Virus record (IMG/VR): IMGVR_UViG_3300032265_002780
Location: 1-55,243 of that record
DNA: 55,243 nt
Reading direction: 5' to 3' (one strand)
Origin: a virus
In this document: positions 17,901-25,702 of the stretch, piece after piece
How the letters are laid out: every line of letters starts with the position of its first letter
How positions within the stretch are numbered: position 1 is the first letter of the stretch
Program-made: the position numbers and the translations under genes
Notes under the pieces: model-generated
What the model saw: the letters and a program-made list of their open reading frames with translations, nothing else
What the model was told of the DNA's origin: nothing
Databases searched by the model: none

Positions 17901-19754
17901 TAATTGTTGAATTGCAGAATTAAGTAGGTCTACTTCATCAACGCTTGTTACAAGACCAGAATTAAATAATTCATTTGCATTTTGAGCTGCAATTAACTCT
18001 GGCGTTAATAGTTGACCTAATGTTTTACCGCCTGTTGCTAATTGTCTTAAATTAAAAATACCTTTTACTAAGTATCCAACAAAGTTTCCAAGCAAACCAG
18101 TTAACATAATAATAGGTCCTGACAAAGCTACCCCAATTGCAAGTGCTCCCATTACAGACTTAAGTGGGCCTGGTAATCCACTAAATAGCTTGCTAACTGA
18201 ATTTGCAAAATTTAATAAACTTGTACCAATTTGAATAAGTTTTTGTCCTACAGGAATAAGATCTGCTTTAAATGTTTCAATTGCTCTTTGATATTTAGCA
18301 GTTGGAGATTCGGTTGCTTGTTTCATTTCTTGATTTGCAAGAGTTGCTAATTCTGCAGAAGTTGCTCCTGCAATTTTAAGAGCATTTTGTGTTTGAGATC
18401 CAATTTGTCCAAAATTGTCAAGAAGAGCTGATACACGAGCAAATTGAAACTTACCAAAAATTTTGTCAATTACTTGTTCTTTTGCAAGTGGAGCAAGCCC
18501 TTTAAGTCCTTCTTGCAATTTTTCAATCATCTGTACTGGGGAGCCAGCATGTCTTACTGCCTCTAAGCTAATACCAAATTGTTGTGCTGCAGTTACCGCA
18601 CTTTTTGTTGGTGCGATTAAAGATGCAATTGCAGATTTTACTGCGTTGGCAGCTTGTGCTGCTGGAATACCTGCTTCACGCATTGCAACAAGCATTACTG
18701 CTGTATCTTTATATGATCCACCTAGCTGTTGCATAATTGGACCAACACGTGGAATAGCTTCTGTCATATCACCAAGAGTCATGGTGGTTTGCTTTTGAAT
18801 ATCTGAAAGAAAATTAACTGCATCAGCAAGTTGTGTAGTGCTTACCTTATAAACATTTTGTAGAGCAACAACAGTATTAGTTGCTGCAGTTGCATCAACT
18901 GCTCCAAGCTTAGAAAGTCTTTGTGTTTGATAAGTAGTATCTAGAAGGTTTTGACCTTGACGACCCATAGCAGCAAAATTAGCTGCAACTTGTACAGTAT
19001 CTTTAACTGCAAGACCCATACTGCTTGCAACATTTTTACCCAAATCTACAACTTGTGTTGAAATTTTGTCAAGCTCTGCTTGTGATGGAGGGGTCAAACC
19101 TTCACCATAAAGTCTTTGAAGCCTTGTAAGTTCTACGTTTACATCTTTAAATGCTGATGTTGCTTGTGAAGCAAATAACAATAACGGAACAGACATACCT
19201 ACTGTTAGCTGACGTCCCGCCCATTGTGTATTTTTACCCCAATTAATAAGTGCTTGGGAGCCCTTGTTTACTGCAATGTTATAGATGTTTTGTTCATTAG
19301 CAGCAATTTTTGTTGCATTTGAAACTGCATTAATTGTTTTTGGAGTAAATACTGAATAAAAACCTTGTTTTGAAGGATCTGCCATAATAACAGAATTTTG
19401 TAGTTTTGTTTGCTCTAAAGCTAATTCTTTTACACTAGTTGTAGCAACTGAATTTTTACGTGAAAGGATATTGAAATAATTGCCAAGCCCTAGGGTTCCT
19501 TTTTGTAATGATTTTCCAAAGTTTTCAATTTCACTAGTGGCTTGAACTGTTGAAAGACTAAATTGTCCTGTAGCGGTAAGGGCTTGGCTAAAACCTTTTG
19601 ATATGTTGTTTAAATTTTTTGCAAGACTTGAATCAATTGCAACATTGCCCATGCCCTGTTGAAGCAAAGCAACTTGTGCTTGTAAGGCTTTAATTTGTGA
19701 ATTAACTGAAGAAAAATCGCCAAGGGCAACTATATTAAGTTCTATTTTTGCCAT
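14931..19754 (-). CDS. Tape measure protein (TP901 family)
   Basis: 1607 aa, the largest complete gene. The TP901 core occupies about residues 180-450 (GLAVKDTVQVAANFAAMG; TTMTLGDMTEAIPRVGPIMQ; AMREAGIPAAQAANAVKSAI). Hydrophobic stretches follow (MGALAIGVALSGPIIML). At about 650-690 is GSGNTDSVPAMLTPGELIVP, a motif frequent in tape measures. The C-terminal region has coiled coils (LEKKYKTLLHSDQARITYLE). It sets tail length and is ejected at infection. At about 0.15 nm per residue it predicts a tail of ~240 nm, so a long siphovirus tail. It follows the chaperone genes as expected. Confidence 0.95.
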   Translation of the reverse strand: MAKIELNIVALGDFSSVNSQIKALQAQVALLQQGMGNVAIDSSLAKNLNNISKGFSQALTATGQFSLSTVQATSEIENFGKSLQKGTLGLGNYFNILSRKNSVATTSVKELALEQTKLQNSVIMADPSKQGFYSVFTPKTINAVSNATKIAANEQNIYNIAVNKGSQALINWGKNTQWAGRQLTVGMSVPLLLFASQATSAFKDVNVELTRLQRLYGEGLTPPSQAELDKISTQVVDLGKNVASSMGLAVKDTVQVAANFAAMGRQGQNLLDTTYQTQRLSKLGAVDATAATNTVVALQNVYKVSTTQLADAVNFLSDIQKQTTMTLGDMTEAIPRVGPIMQQLGGSYKDTAVMLVAMREAGIPAAQAANAVKSAIASLIAPTKSAVTAAQQFGISLEAVRHAGSPVQMIEKLQEGLKGLAPLAKEQVIDKIFGKFQFARVSALLDNFGQIGSQTQNALKIAGATSAELATLANQEMKQATESPTAKYQRAIETFKADLIPVGQKLIQIGTSLLNFANSVSKLFSGLPGPLKSVMGALAIGVALSGPIIMLTGLLGNFVGYLVKGIFNLRQLATGGKTLGQLLTPELIAAQNANELFNSGLVTSVDEVDLLNSAIQQLTISIQELVGSMNMGAGIGNLTSAVRKFSKGGIVPGSGNTDSVPAMLTPGELIVPKDQVEDVRAAYGGNFYYKSKSGSIRKRTDVQLAHLNQAADLSSYPSQEQSLIRQDTGSPANKNARVEDATHAAWHTEINQLTNSGTLTPQQMIKYLKGNTLTVGNGGELNPNMQITDAMGNPASRSITHNPERAYSHLMNTMGINDPAARKSFATDLDKKLVSHLESLPASVKSLSDLPTKTSQASAAAFGKVFKDTAQAHGYSTTALEKPQEVRVTGASGSGSTRYFSKSNESYSASLAKVLGGRSNKSALETIGNINQAGFASQLGTQSAVDAGKNFSASVAQGIKQETRQVVTAAEEQTKAAVQATSLEEALASGSSAGLLAKGKGILTKPGGGLSTTGKIGGSAALMIAGPMLSGMLPKGSDAQSITSSAATMAGMGMMFGVQGAAIGAALGVAVGGFSALMKAEKEHQQVIRSTFTASENAIKLFGGTVKSAENKVITFSTAIAGSGSDAMKAKTEIDKYVQALSQLPKTDSNAITAKAIAGYNSPKAIIGTLKAQAAADVAAGMDPAGVKNMVSAMLELAGKSNLTAAALREIIPATKDVETANQTLTQKLVANAGTLGQWAYPLTLSYSSLNTSQKALADQFQSLAVDAITSSTSMKQTNIDIKNITSSGLSATDQLGYLRAGLLAAGQTPLANQLIKINAAGINLANSLSIAKVAAAGLFANQNVQIDGKTVNLDTPNGWRYLNEHPEILQGYLDKLDKANAAKNKAAGSGSKVTTGKDPITSTVDAATVLEKKYKTLLHSDQARITYLERQDKLMNDQNQKAQDAIDLATKQTDLQNQIRKAIAGGDYLQANLLQQNMLANQDTYNQKIITNANTTKMDTLRQNLADIQDQISQGIDPGSKVVNNLVKAANSTKLGTYHLGTVNVPSAVQYGSAAQMGIAASSSPNFNIVINGSGLNQQQLTAAMEDFYNKIKVQNGMSQTRSKVG

Positions 19755-19769
19755 TACTTAGCACCCCCA

Positions 19770-20383
19770 TCATTCTTGTGACATAAAGCCGAGTCCTTCA
19801 CCTATTCCAAAACCTTCCTTGCTTGCAATATTTGATGACATTAACACTGTAACATCTTCTGCATCTTTTTGCTCTTGCTCAAGATCAACACCATTTATTG
19901 CTGCTAAAAACGTTCTCTCCCTTTTTTCTCTTTCTCTTGATGCATTTAATATTGCTAGTAATTCATCAATTGAAAGATTAGATTCCATCTCGTCAAAATT
20001 TTTCCAATGGCCTAGCAAGAAAACTTCGGACTCCAAGGAGCTTAGATCTAGTTCGTCCCAACTAGAGCCGCTCCCAGAAGGTTTGGGTCAGTCAACTTTA
20101 AACCACCAGAAATTTCAAGAATTTTCATCATTGTAGGAATTTCAATAATTTCCTCAAACTTTTCCCTATTTGTTCCAAGGTCGGGCCTTGCAGCCTTTAA
20201 ACATTCCATAGATGCTTTAATGAATACATCCATTGCTGCTTGCTCTGATTGATCTTCCAATCCTTGGATGCTATTAATAATATCCATAAAAACACGATGT
20301 TGTTTTATTGGTAGAGGTTTTAATGTAATGGTTGTTCCATCACTTAATTCAATTTCTACTATATCATATACTGCTGTTGCCAA
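19770..20383 (-). CDS. Tail assembly chaperone GT fusion (-1 frameshift product)
   Basis: Predicted 204-aa product: 101 codons of the upstream chaperone frame to 20081, then the -1 frame from 20081 to the stop at 19770 (103 residues). The -1 frame reads PSGSGSSWDELDLSSLESEV and continues through NFDEMESNLSIDELLAILNA and a charged helix (REREKRERTFLAAINGV), a typical T-part. The slip site is CCCAAAC at 20087-20081, in the correct X XXY YYZ register. The only in-frame start for a free-standing downstream ORF is a TTG at 20036 without an SD, so fusion is the better reading. In other siphophages the G and GT forms coat the tape measure during tail assembly. Confidence 0.8.
20048..20087 (-). other. 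Programmed -1 ribosomal frameshift site with downstream hairpin
   Basis: On the minus strand CCCAAAC (20087-20081) lies in frame as C CCA AAC, allowing both tRNAs to re-pair as CCC AAA. After 15 nt comes CTAGTT GGGACG AACTAG (20065-20048), a perfect 6-bp stem with a 6-nt loop that contains the zero-frame stop codon. The spacer is longer than the usual 5-9 nt, so the hairpin may be only a weak stimulator. Confidence 0.75.
20048..20383 (-). CDS. Tail assembly chaperone (G-like)
   Basis: 111 aa, acidic, with IELSDGTTITLKPLPIKQHR and MKILEISGGLKLTDPNLLGA, typical of the short chaperone between the major tail protein and tape measure. It stops at TAG (20048-20050) after GTN. A CCCAAAC slip site ten codons before the stop makes the longer GT form. 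It has its own promoter (TTGTCT-16-TGGTATAAT) and an SD (AAAGGAGC), so it starts a transcript after the tail-tube hairpin. Confidence 0.85.
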   Translation of the reverse strand: MATAVYDIVEIELSDGTTITLKPLPIKQHRVFMDIINSIQGLEDQSEQAAMDVFIKASMECLKAARPDLGTNREKFEEIIEIPTMMKILEISGGLKLTDPNLLGAALVGTN

Positions 20384-20407
20384 TTTATAGCTCCTTTGTT
20401 TAGTTAA

Positions 20408-20435
20408 ATTATACCAATATATATGGTCAAGACAA
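20408..20435 (-). promoter_or_regulatory. Promoter of the tail chaperone / tape measure unit
   Basis: TTGTCT (20435-20430), 16-nt spacer ending in TGG, then TATAAT (20413-20408): a -35 box plus a fully extended -10. It lies 8 nt after the hairpin that ends the tail-tube gene and 24 nt before the chaperone ATG, leaving a short leader with AAAGGAGC. Confidence 0.65.
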
Positions 20436-20443
20436 ATTCAGAG

Positions 20444-20465
20444 GCCCCGTCATTTCTGACGGGGC
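20444..20465 (-). terminator. GAAA-tetraloop hairpin after the major tail gene
   Basis: On the minus strand GCCCCGTCA-GAAA-TGACGGGGC, a perfect 9-bp stem with a GNRA loop, 33 nt past the tail-tube stop codon. It is not followed by a U-run (CTCTGAATTTG follows), so it may protect the mRNA 3' end or pause polymerase rather than act as a classical intrinsic terminator. Confidence 0.7.
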
Positions 20466-20498
20466 TTGAATCAATATTAAATTGTATATTAAGTTTTT

Positions 20499-21302
20499 TT
20501 AGAATGTTCCGTAAACACGGTCAATAACAACACCGTATTCTGAACCTGCATAGCTTGCATCTGAATCTGGTAGGCAACGGAAGTTGACTGGGAATACAGT
20601 TGCTGCATCACGCTTTAGTGCATGCATTGTTGTATCAATTGAAACAACACGACGTGCAACGTATACACGTTCTTTGTTACGTGCAACAGTTGTTGTTGAA
20701 CCTGTTCCAACTGAAACTACTGGTGTTGAACCTGTAGCTGCTGGATCATTAAATGCAGCAGATGTACCAATTTGAGCTGGAGCTTGTCCAACTGCAATAA
20801 GTACACGCTCTACTGGAGCATCTCCTAGAGCACCTGCAGCCACGTTTAATGTTGCTGCTGGTGTATCTGGTGTGCTGTTAACAGCAGAATCATTGTTTAG
20901 CAATGTTGGAACGTTAACAACTGAACCAGTTGAGTTTGCAACATATACGCTATCCATTTGACCCCATGAGAACTGTAGGTTTTCAAGAGTTGCTTCTGTA
21001 AGTTCTGTCTTTAGCATAACCTTTAGAGTTTGCTTGAAAATACGAGCTGCATCAAGAAGTTGATCAACCATTACTTCACCATATGTTGGTTCGTATGAAA
21101 CCTCAAGACCTGTAGTTGTGTAACCAACTTCACGATACAATGCAGACTGAAGTAGTCCAGTACGTGCTGATGTGTTTGTTGGCAAAAGAGCTGAAAGATC
21201 TGATTGCTTTGTTGTTGGACGACCATTATTGTTTGAGCTGTTTCCAACTGATGTGAACAATGATGCTGCGCCAACGATTACATTTTTAGTATTTGTAGCC
21301 AT
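20499..21302 (-). CDS. Major tail (tube) protein
   Basis: 267 aa. Sits between the tail terminator and the tail chaperones, the fixed place of the tube protein. GLEVSYEPTYGEVMVDQLLD and LKVMLKTELTEATLENLQFS match the tube fold pattern, with a C-terminal FPVNFRCLPDSDASYAGSEY. Codon use is richer in G/C than its neighbours, as expected for a highly expressed gene. Its 5' leader contains AAGGTGGTGAAATAA, identical to that of the capsid gene, and it has its own promoter and 3' hairpin. Hundreds of copies stack to form the tail. Confidence 0.85.
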   Translation of the reverse strand: MATNTKNVIVGAASLFTSVGNSSNNNGRPTTKQSDLSALLPTNTSARTGLLQSALYREVGYTTTGLEVSYEPTYGEVMVDQLLDAARIFKQTLKVMLKTELTEATLENLQFSWGQMDSVYVANSTGSVVNVPTLLNNDSAVNSTPDTPAATLNVAAGALGDAPVERVLIAVGQAPAQIGTSAAFNDPAATGSTPVVSVGTGSTTTVARNKERVYVARRVVSIDTTMHALKRDAATVFPVNFRCLPDSDASYAGSEYGVVIDRVYGTF

Positions 21303-21306
21303 TTAT

Positions 21307-21321
21307 TTATTTCACCACCTT
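21307..21321 (-). promoter_or_regulatory. Strong SD leader shared with the capsid gene
   Basis: AAGGTGGTGAAATAA on the minus strand, 4 nt before the tail-tube ATG. The same 15 nt precede the major capsid gene. It differs from the perfect anti-SD complement AAGGAGGTGA at one base. Confidence 0.65.
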
Positions 21322-21364
21322 ATTTATTTTAAATTTTAAAACCAAACAAGATGACAACTTGCTT

Positions 21365-21403
21365 CCTCATAGAAAATCATAGCATTTATGAGGTATAATT
21401 CAA
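21365..21403 (-). promoter_or_regulatory. Promoter of the major tail gene, with inverted repeat around the -10
   Basis: TTGAAT (21403-21398), 16 nt, then TATGAT (21381-21376) preceded by TGC. A perfect 7-bp inverted repeat, CCTCATA / TATGAGG at 21387-21393 and 21365-21371, brackets the -10 box with its arms about two helical turns apart, as an operator would. A leader of about 70 nt follows. Confidence 0.55.
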
Positions 21404-21406
21404 ACT

Positions 21407-21934
21407 TTAGATATACCTGCCAGTATTGTTGATTCCTTCATCTACTTGACGGGTATAAGTATAGACACATGAAAAATCTCCGCTCATAAATCCACCTTCA
21501 TCTACAAATGGTTGGATTGGGCTGGCAGACTCTAGTCTAAAATACAAAAACTTAAATGGGCTTCCTGCTGCATGAGCCACATCATTAACATCTGCAGCTG
21601 AGAGTTCATACCTTCTAAACAGGTCTGTTAAAAAATTAGAAATAGAAAGAATTTCAGAATTACTTCTTGAAACTATCTGCATAATCATTGTTTCTTCAGA
21701 AATCCACCATTGAACCCCTGTGTTTCTTTGAACAATATCATAAGTTATGTATGTTTTGCCTGGAAGTAAATTATTAAATTCTGGAACTTGTTGAGAAGGA
21801 ATAATTGGAACAAGTGAAGTATTAAATCCATCCGCTATGTAATCATTAGAATTTAAAAGCTTAGAACTTTGTAGTTGTGCCCAGATAGCATTTCTTACAT
21901 CAAATACTGCTACTTTTGAATAGTCAATTGTCAT
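21407..21934 (-). CDS. Tail terminator protein
   Basis: 175 aa. Between the neck protein and the tube protein. Contains YSKVAVFDVRNAIWAQLQSS, an alternating core, and DLFRRYELSAADVN, as in tail terminator / tail completion proteins that cap the growing tube and join it to the connector. ATGA overlap with the upstream gene. Identification is by order, size and general pattern. Confidence 0.6.
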   Translation of the reverse strand: MTIDYSKVAVFDVRNAIWAQLQSSKLLNSNDYIADGFNTSLVPIIPSQQVPEFNNLLPGKTYITYDIVQRNTGVQWWISEETMIMQIVSRSNSEILSISNFLTDLFRRYELSAADVNDVAHAAGSPFKFLYFRLESASPIQPFVDEGGFMSGDFSCVYTYTRQVDEGINNTGRYI

Positions 21935-22650
21935 TTAATAACTTCCCCCGTATCTATCTGATCTGCAATTTTTGTAACTGCTTCTCTAACTTGTGCAACA
22001 CCAGAATTCTTAGAACTTAAAACTGTTGATACATCATTAGCTATTCTCTCATATAATCCAGATGAATCCATAATTGTATTTCCCTTTGTTGTATACCACT
22101 CAAGAAGGTATGAAGCAAATGCATTTTTTGTTTGTATCCCGCCTGGATGAAGAATGTTTATCTGAGTTCCAGGGGCTATGAAAGCAATGTCATTACCGCC
22201 CATAATAGCTAAAACTCTTTTTGCAGTAAATGATACTGGAGTTCCAGCTTCCATTATTGATGCTTTGTTTGCAAAAATACTTTTTCTTGAAACAGACTTA
22301 CCAGTTTTTCCTGGTATTAATAATTCTGGGTTTATCGGAACTGGCATTTTAGATGGTAAAAAATTTGTAGATATTAATAAATTTCCATCTAGCATTGCTG
22401 ATCTTTCTAAAACAAAAAGCCTTGCAAGCTTATCTCCTACCCTACCCCATTCATAAACATGGTGCATTTTCTTTTTATTCATTCTTGCATAGTTATCAAT
22501 ATCCACCATAAATCTTTCGCCAGTAATTGAAAAAACTGCACGGGATATTTGTTCTAATACTTTTGGTTTTGTCAACTCTTTTATGCTTAAAACAAAACTA
22601 TCAAGATTTTCTGTTAACTGCTTTGTATTAATTTCAAGCTTGATTGTCAT
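21931..22650 (-). CDS. Neck protein (HK97 gp10-like)
   Basis: 239 aa. N-terminal helices (QLTENLDSFVLSIKELTKPK) and a basic region (NKKKMHHVYEWGRVGDKLAR) fit the gp10-like head-tail family, although it is longer than usual because of an insert around residues 100-160 (PINPELLIPGKTGKSVSRKS). C-terminal AQVREAVTKIADQIDTGEV is helical. It overlaps the stopper gene by 17 nt. A place at the head-tail interface is inferred from gene order. Confidence 0.55.
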   Translation of the reverse strand: MTIKLEINTKQLTENLDSFVLSIKELTKPKVLEQISRAVFSITGERFMVDIDNYARMNKKKMHHVYEWGRVGDKLARLFVLERSAMLDGNLLISTNFLPSKMPVPINPELLIPGKTGKSVSRKSIFANKASIMEAGTPVSFTAKRVLAIMGGNDIAFIAPGTQINILHPGGIQTKNAFASYLLEWYTTKGNTIMDSSGLYERIANDVSTVLSSKNSGVAQVREAVTKIADQIDTGEVIK

Positions 22651-23092
22651 CTTGCAACTCGCTTCTTAGAAGAACTGCTTCATAGTAAGCAGCTTTTCCA
22701 AATGGGTCTATAATTGCGTGTGCAGCTGTAATTTCAAATTTAGTATCAGGAGTATTGATTTTATCAATTTCAATAAAAATTGGATGACCGTCAGATGTAC
22801 GAATGTTTTCAATACGCCAACGCTTACTCATGAGTTCAAAACAATACATTTTTAATTGCATTTTTTCATCGTAGTTTAAATCAGAACCTTTTCCAAAACT
22901 TTTATTATCAGTTCTGGTTGAAGCGCCTCTCATTTTAACTGGCTCAATCTTACATTGTATTGTTTTTAAATATACCCATGAACGTACGATTGCTCCTGTA
23001 TTTGAATCTTGTATATTTTGTTGACTATAGATGTCAGCTGACATATTTAATACTGATCCGATAAATGAATTGGACTGGTTTTTATTAAACAT
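22634..23092 (-). CDS. Head closure / stopper protein
   Basis: 152 aa. Beta-rich: IVRSWVYLKTIQCKIEPVKM, MKMYCFELMSKRWRIENI-like strands and a C-terminal EAVLLRSELQDDNQA. The layout (short N-terminus, then a strand with R-W and a barrel) resembles SPP1 gp16-type stoppers. It starts in a TAATG overlap with the connector gene. Function by order. Confidence 0.55.
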   Translation of the reverse strand: MFNKNQSNSFIGSVLNMSADIYSQQNIQDSNTGAIVRSWVYLKTIQCKIEPVKMRGASTRTDNKSFGKGSDLNYDEKMQLKMYCFELMSKRWRIENIRTSDGHPIFIEIDKINTPDTKFEITAAHAIIDPFGKAAYYEAVLLRSELQDDNQA

Positions 23093-24048
23093 TAGATTAT
23101 AACAATATTGTTTTTGCGGTATTGATCAAGAATATTATCTACTGTAATATTTCCTGTACCATTAAAAGCACCCTTAGCCATTTCAAATGAAATTTCGCTG
23201 AGGTTAACTTTTGCCAAATACTTGTTTCTCCAATTGTAGTCATTTGAAAGAACATCATTAATTAAAAGCATTGTGGCAAGCTTAATATCTTCTGGCACAT
23301 ACTTATAACCAATTTGACCTACAAACTTGTATACATAATTATCTCTAAATCGTCCCGCCTCATAAATGGTAGGATCCATTTCATTGTTCCAGCCAGATGG
23401 GGAAGATGGATACCAAATTCTTAATTGATAACCACTAGGGCTAATCTCTGTAGTGTATCCAAAAGTATCATATACTGGTGTTTGCGTTCCATCATAAACA
23501 AGAACTTGATTTTCATACATTTGATCAATTTTAAGCATTTTTTCTGTTAACTGAATTCTATTTGAACCAATTCCGTAAGTTTCTTGACTTCCATAGTATG
23601 TATAAAATTTAATGCCTGTATAGCCTTCTACAATGGTTCTAGCGACCTTTTCTGCATTAGCTATAGATATTGGGTCAACATAGTTTAAAGATGAGGGATC
23701 TGAGCCAAATTGAAAAAAGTCTACAACTTCCCAAACATCTGCATATGGTATCTCTACCTTATAAAAATCTACTTCTGTTGTTGAAATCCCGCCAATAATA
23801 TAAGTCCACTTTATTTCTAGTGTACGGTTTATATTTGTAATGGCGGAAGTTAGCAAATAAGAATAAATACCTTCTGGGTCTTCATCTGTAGCAGTCAAGC
23901 CAGAAAATCCTGTAATTGGAGTTGAATCATTATCAGCATCATAAATAGATAGTGTCACGTATGTTCCACTATCTACTTGTTGTAAAACTCCATCACTATA
24001 AATTTTTAAAGTGATTTTTTCCTGACTATTGGTGTTGATTGTTTGCAA
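23092..24048 (-). CDS. Head-tail connector with N-terminal Ig-like domain
   Basis: 318 aa. Residues 1-100 form an Ig-like beta sandwich (EKITLKIYSDGVLQQVDSGT; LEIKWTYIIGGISTTEVDF). The rest is adaptor-like: ANAEKVARTIVEGYTGIKFY, then VPEDIKLATMLLINDVLSND and WRNKYLAKVNLSEISF, the helical adaptor that docks under the portal. Starts with TTG at 24048 behind AAGGGGGTGTTTTGA. Fusion of an Ig-like domain to the adaptor is notable but has parallels in actinophages. Confidence 0.65.
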   Translation of the reverse strand: MQTINTNSQEKITLKIYSDGVLQQVDSGTYVTLSIYDADNDSTPITGFSGLTATDEDPEGIYSYLLTSAITNINRTLEIKWTYIIGGISTTEVDFYKVEIPYADVWEVVDFFQFGSDPSSLNYVDPISIANAEKVARTIVEGYTGIKFYTYYGSQETYGIGSNRIQLTEKMLKIDQMYENQVLVYDGTQTPVYDTFGYTTEISPSGYQLRIWYPSSPSGWNNEMDPTIYEAGRFRDNYVYKFVGQIGYKYVPEDIKLATMLLINDVLSNDYNWRNKYLAKVNLSEISFEMAKGAFNGTGNITVDNILDQYRKNNIVII

Positions 24049-24062
24049 TCAAAACACCCCCT

Positions 24063-24464
24063 TTATGCGTAGTACTCTTGAGCCTCTCGTGGAGTCGCAA
24101 GGCGAAAACCTTCTTGTGTATCAAAAATTCTTTGAGCATCTGTTTCTGACATTGCAATAAATGGATGTTCTTGACTAAATTCATGCCCACCAGTTTGATA
24201 TGAGTGGTTGTTTCTTTCCATTTTTACAAGTACTTGATTAGCTGTCTTACTCATAATTTTACTTTCTCTCTTTTTCTTTTCAAGTTCTGGAACTTTAATT
24301 TCTTCTTTTTCAGCATTATCAAACTTAGCATACATTTGATAACTAATGCCTTCTTCTTCAAGAACGGCAATGATTTCTTGTTTTGTCTTTAATCCGTCTA
24401 TTTCAATAGCAAAGGATTCTGCGACTTTTTTTAATTCTGTAATTTTTAAATCTGTAAATGACAT
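24063..24464 (-). CDS. Small protein with Rho-N/SAP-like N-terminus
   Basis: 133 aa from the ATG at 24464 (MSFTDLKITELKKVAESFAI), which has an SD (AGAGGAAG). An ATG at 24482 would add six residues and has no SD, but lies 5 nt after a TGCTATAAT box and could start a leaderless message. DLKITELKKVAESFAIEIDG then TKQEIIAVLEEEGI match Rho-N / SAP-type helix-extended-loop-helix domains, which are common in the gene just after the capsid gene. The C-terminus ends TPREAQEYYA. Possible capsid-associated or head-completion role; unknown. Confidence 0.6.
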   Translation of the reverse strand: MSFTDLKITELKKVAESFAIEIDGLKTKQEIIAVLEEEGISYQMYAKFDNAEKEEIKVPELEKKKRESKIMSKTANQVLVKMERNNHSYQTGGHEFSQEHPFIAMSETDAQRIFDTQEGFRLATPREAQEYYA

Positions 24465-24487
24465 TTGACTTCCTCTCGTCATTGTTT

Positions 24488-24496
24488 ATTATAGCA
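24488..24496 (-). promoter_or_regulatory. Extended -10 box, near-leaderless
   Basis: TGCTATAAT on the minus strand, 9 nt after the capsid-gene hairpin and 5 nt before an ATG at 24482. No clear -35 box. Confidence 0.5.
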
Positions 24497-24504
24497 GAAA
24501 ATGA

Positions 24505-24532
24505 GTAAGGGAGATATTTCTATCTCCCTTAC
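24505..24532 (-). terminator. GAAA-tetraloop hairpin after the capsid gene
   Basis: On the minus strand GTAAGGGAGATA-GAAA-TATCTCCCTTAC: a perfect 12-bp stem with a GNRA loop, 18 nt past the capsid stop codon. What follows is TCATTTTCTGC, not a uniform U-run. It has the same design as the hairpin after the tail-tube gene. Confidence 0.75.
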
Positions 24533-24550
24533 GCTTGCAACTAATAAATA

Positions 24551-25699
24551 TTAGTATGTATTTCCGTTATTTCCACCAGTTACATTTGAACCGTTATATG
24601 CAGTTCCAAATGTTGTACCAGATACTGAACCTGCCACCTTAATGTTTTTAACAATAACGTGTGCATCGTAGTTTTCCATTACGCAACCAACACGAATGAA
24701 TAGTGTGTATTCAATTGTGTCCTTCTTTGGCTGGAACAAACGATAGACTGTTACGTCACGCTTGATACCAACAATGAAGTTTTGAGGGAATGTCAAGTGA
24801 AGGTCTCCGTGAGAGCCTGCTGCACCTGAATAATCTCCTGCTTGGGTTTCTGTGATCAACGGAACGTTGATAACTGGAATTCCAAACGCAAAAGGAGTTA
24901 CTGTTCCTGGACCGCCATCGTTAGCAGCAACATCACCACGAATGATACCTGAAGCGATATCAAATGGGTTTCCGTTACCAGCGTTAGCTGTCAAATTGAA
25001 CAAGTAGTCCTGTACCAAATTAGATCCTGTGAAGAAGCGAAGTTGGTTACGGCGTTGCTTGTACTTACGTGGAAGGGTCTTAATAGCTTGGTTAAAGACT
25101 GTCTTGTCAAGTCCATATCCATTAGCATCAACAACGTGTGCGTTGCTAAGTGCTAGTGAACGGAAACCTGCGAATGCTGACATCAAACCTGAACCAGTTC
25201 CAGTACCGTTAATAAGGGTATCCTCAATATCGTTACCAGCCTGGGTAGCCATAAGACGTGCAATGTGATCCTCTAGATCTGGACCTTCAATATTATCTTC
25301 AAGAGATTCTGCTGAAAGTTCCCAATCAAGACGGAGTTTGCGAGTTGTTAGAGACACCTTGTTAAATGTTGCGTTTTGTGCTGAGAAAGTTGTTGAATTA
25401 GCATTTGTATAGCTATCTCCGCTTGCAACGAAATTACGAGGATTGTCTTCTTGTGCAACTGTCATGATACGTTGTCCAACTGCAACACGATCAATCTCGG
25501 TTGTGTTTGCACGCATACGAATTGTACGAGCTGCTTTAGCTAGAATTGTTGCATCCCACATGTAATCCAAGAAGCGATTAGCTTGATCTGGATATAGAAG
25601 ACCGTTACCTGAAAGGTTAGAGGAATCTCCTGATGCATTAACTGCTGAAGAACCGAGGTTCGTTGTATCAATTACTTTTTGTAGAAGTTCATTACTCAT
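24551..25699 (-). CDS. Major capsid protein (HK97 fold)
   Basis: 382 aa. Directly downstream of the protease/scaffold gene. The N-terminal region LLYPDQANRFLDYMWDATIL, E-loop-like VGQRIMTVAQEDNPRNFV and spine helix with LEDHIARLMATQAGNDIEDT followed by LINGTGTGSGLM are typical of phage HK97-fold capsid proteins. Codon use is visibly different from the fibre genes, with more C-ending codons, in line with high expression. The 5' leader AAGGTGGTGAAATAA and the 3' GAAA hairpin match those of the tail-tube gene. No obvious separate cleaved delta domain; the scaffold is supplied by the upstream gene. Confidence 0.92.
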   Translation of the reverse strand: MSNELLQKVIDTTNLGSSAVNASGDSSNLSGNGLLYPDQANRFLDYMWDATILAKAARTIRMRANTTEIDRVAVGQRIMTVAQEDNPRNFVASGDSYTNANSTTFSAQNATFNKVSLTTRKLRLDWELSAESLEDNIEGPDLEDHIARLMATQAGNDIEDTLINGTGTGSGLMSAFAGFRSLALSNAHVVDANGYGLDKTVFNQAIKTLPRKYKQRRNQLRFFTGSNLVQDYLFNLTANAGNGNPFDIASGIIRGDVAANDGGPGTVTPFAFGIPVINVPLITETQAGDYSGAAGSHGDLHLTFPQNFIVGIKRDVTVYRLFQPKKDTIEYTLFIRVGCVMENYDAHVIVKNIKVAGSVSGTTFGTAYNGSNVTGGNNGNTY

Positions 25700-25702
25700 T
25701 TA

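Noticed and set aside
19770-20036. A separate gene for the T-part of the tail chaperone
   Set aside because: Only a TTG without SD is available, while an in-register slip site and a continuous -1 frame join it to the upstream chaperone.
20444-24532. Calling both GAAA hairpins plain intrinsic terminators
   Set aside because: No U-run follows the stems. I list them under terminator for want of a better class but consider mRNA 3'-end protection equally likely.
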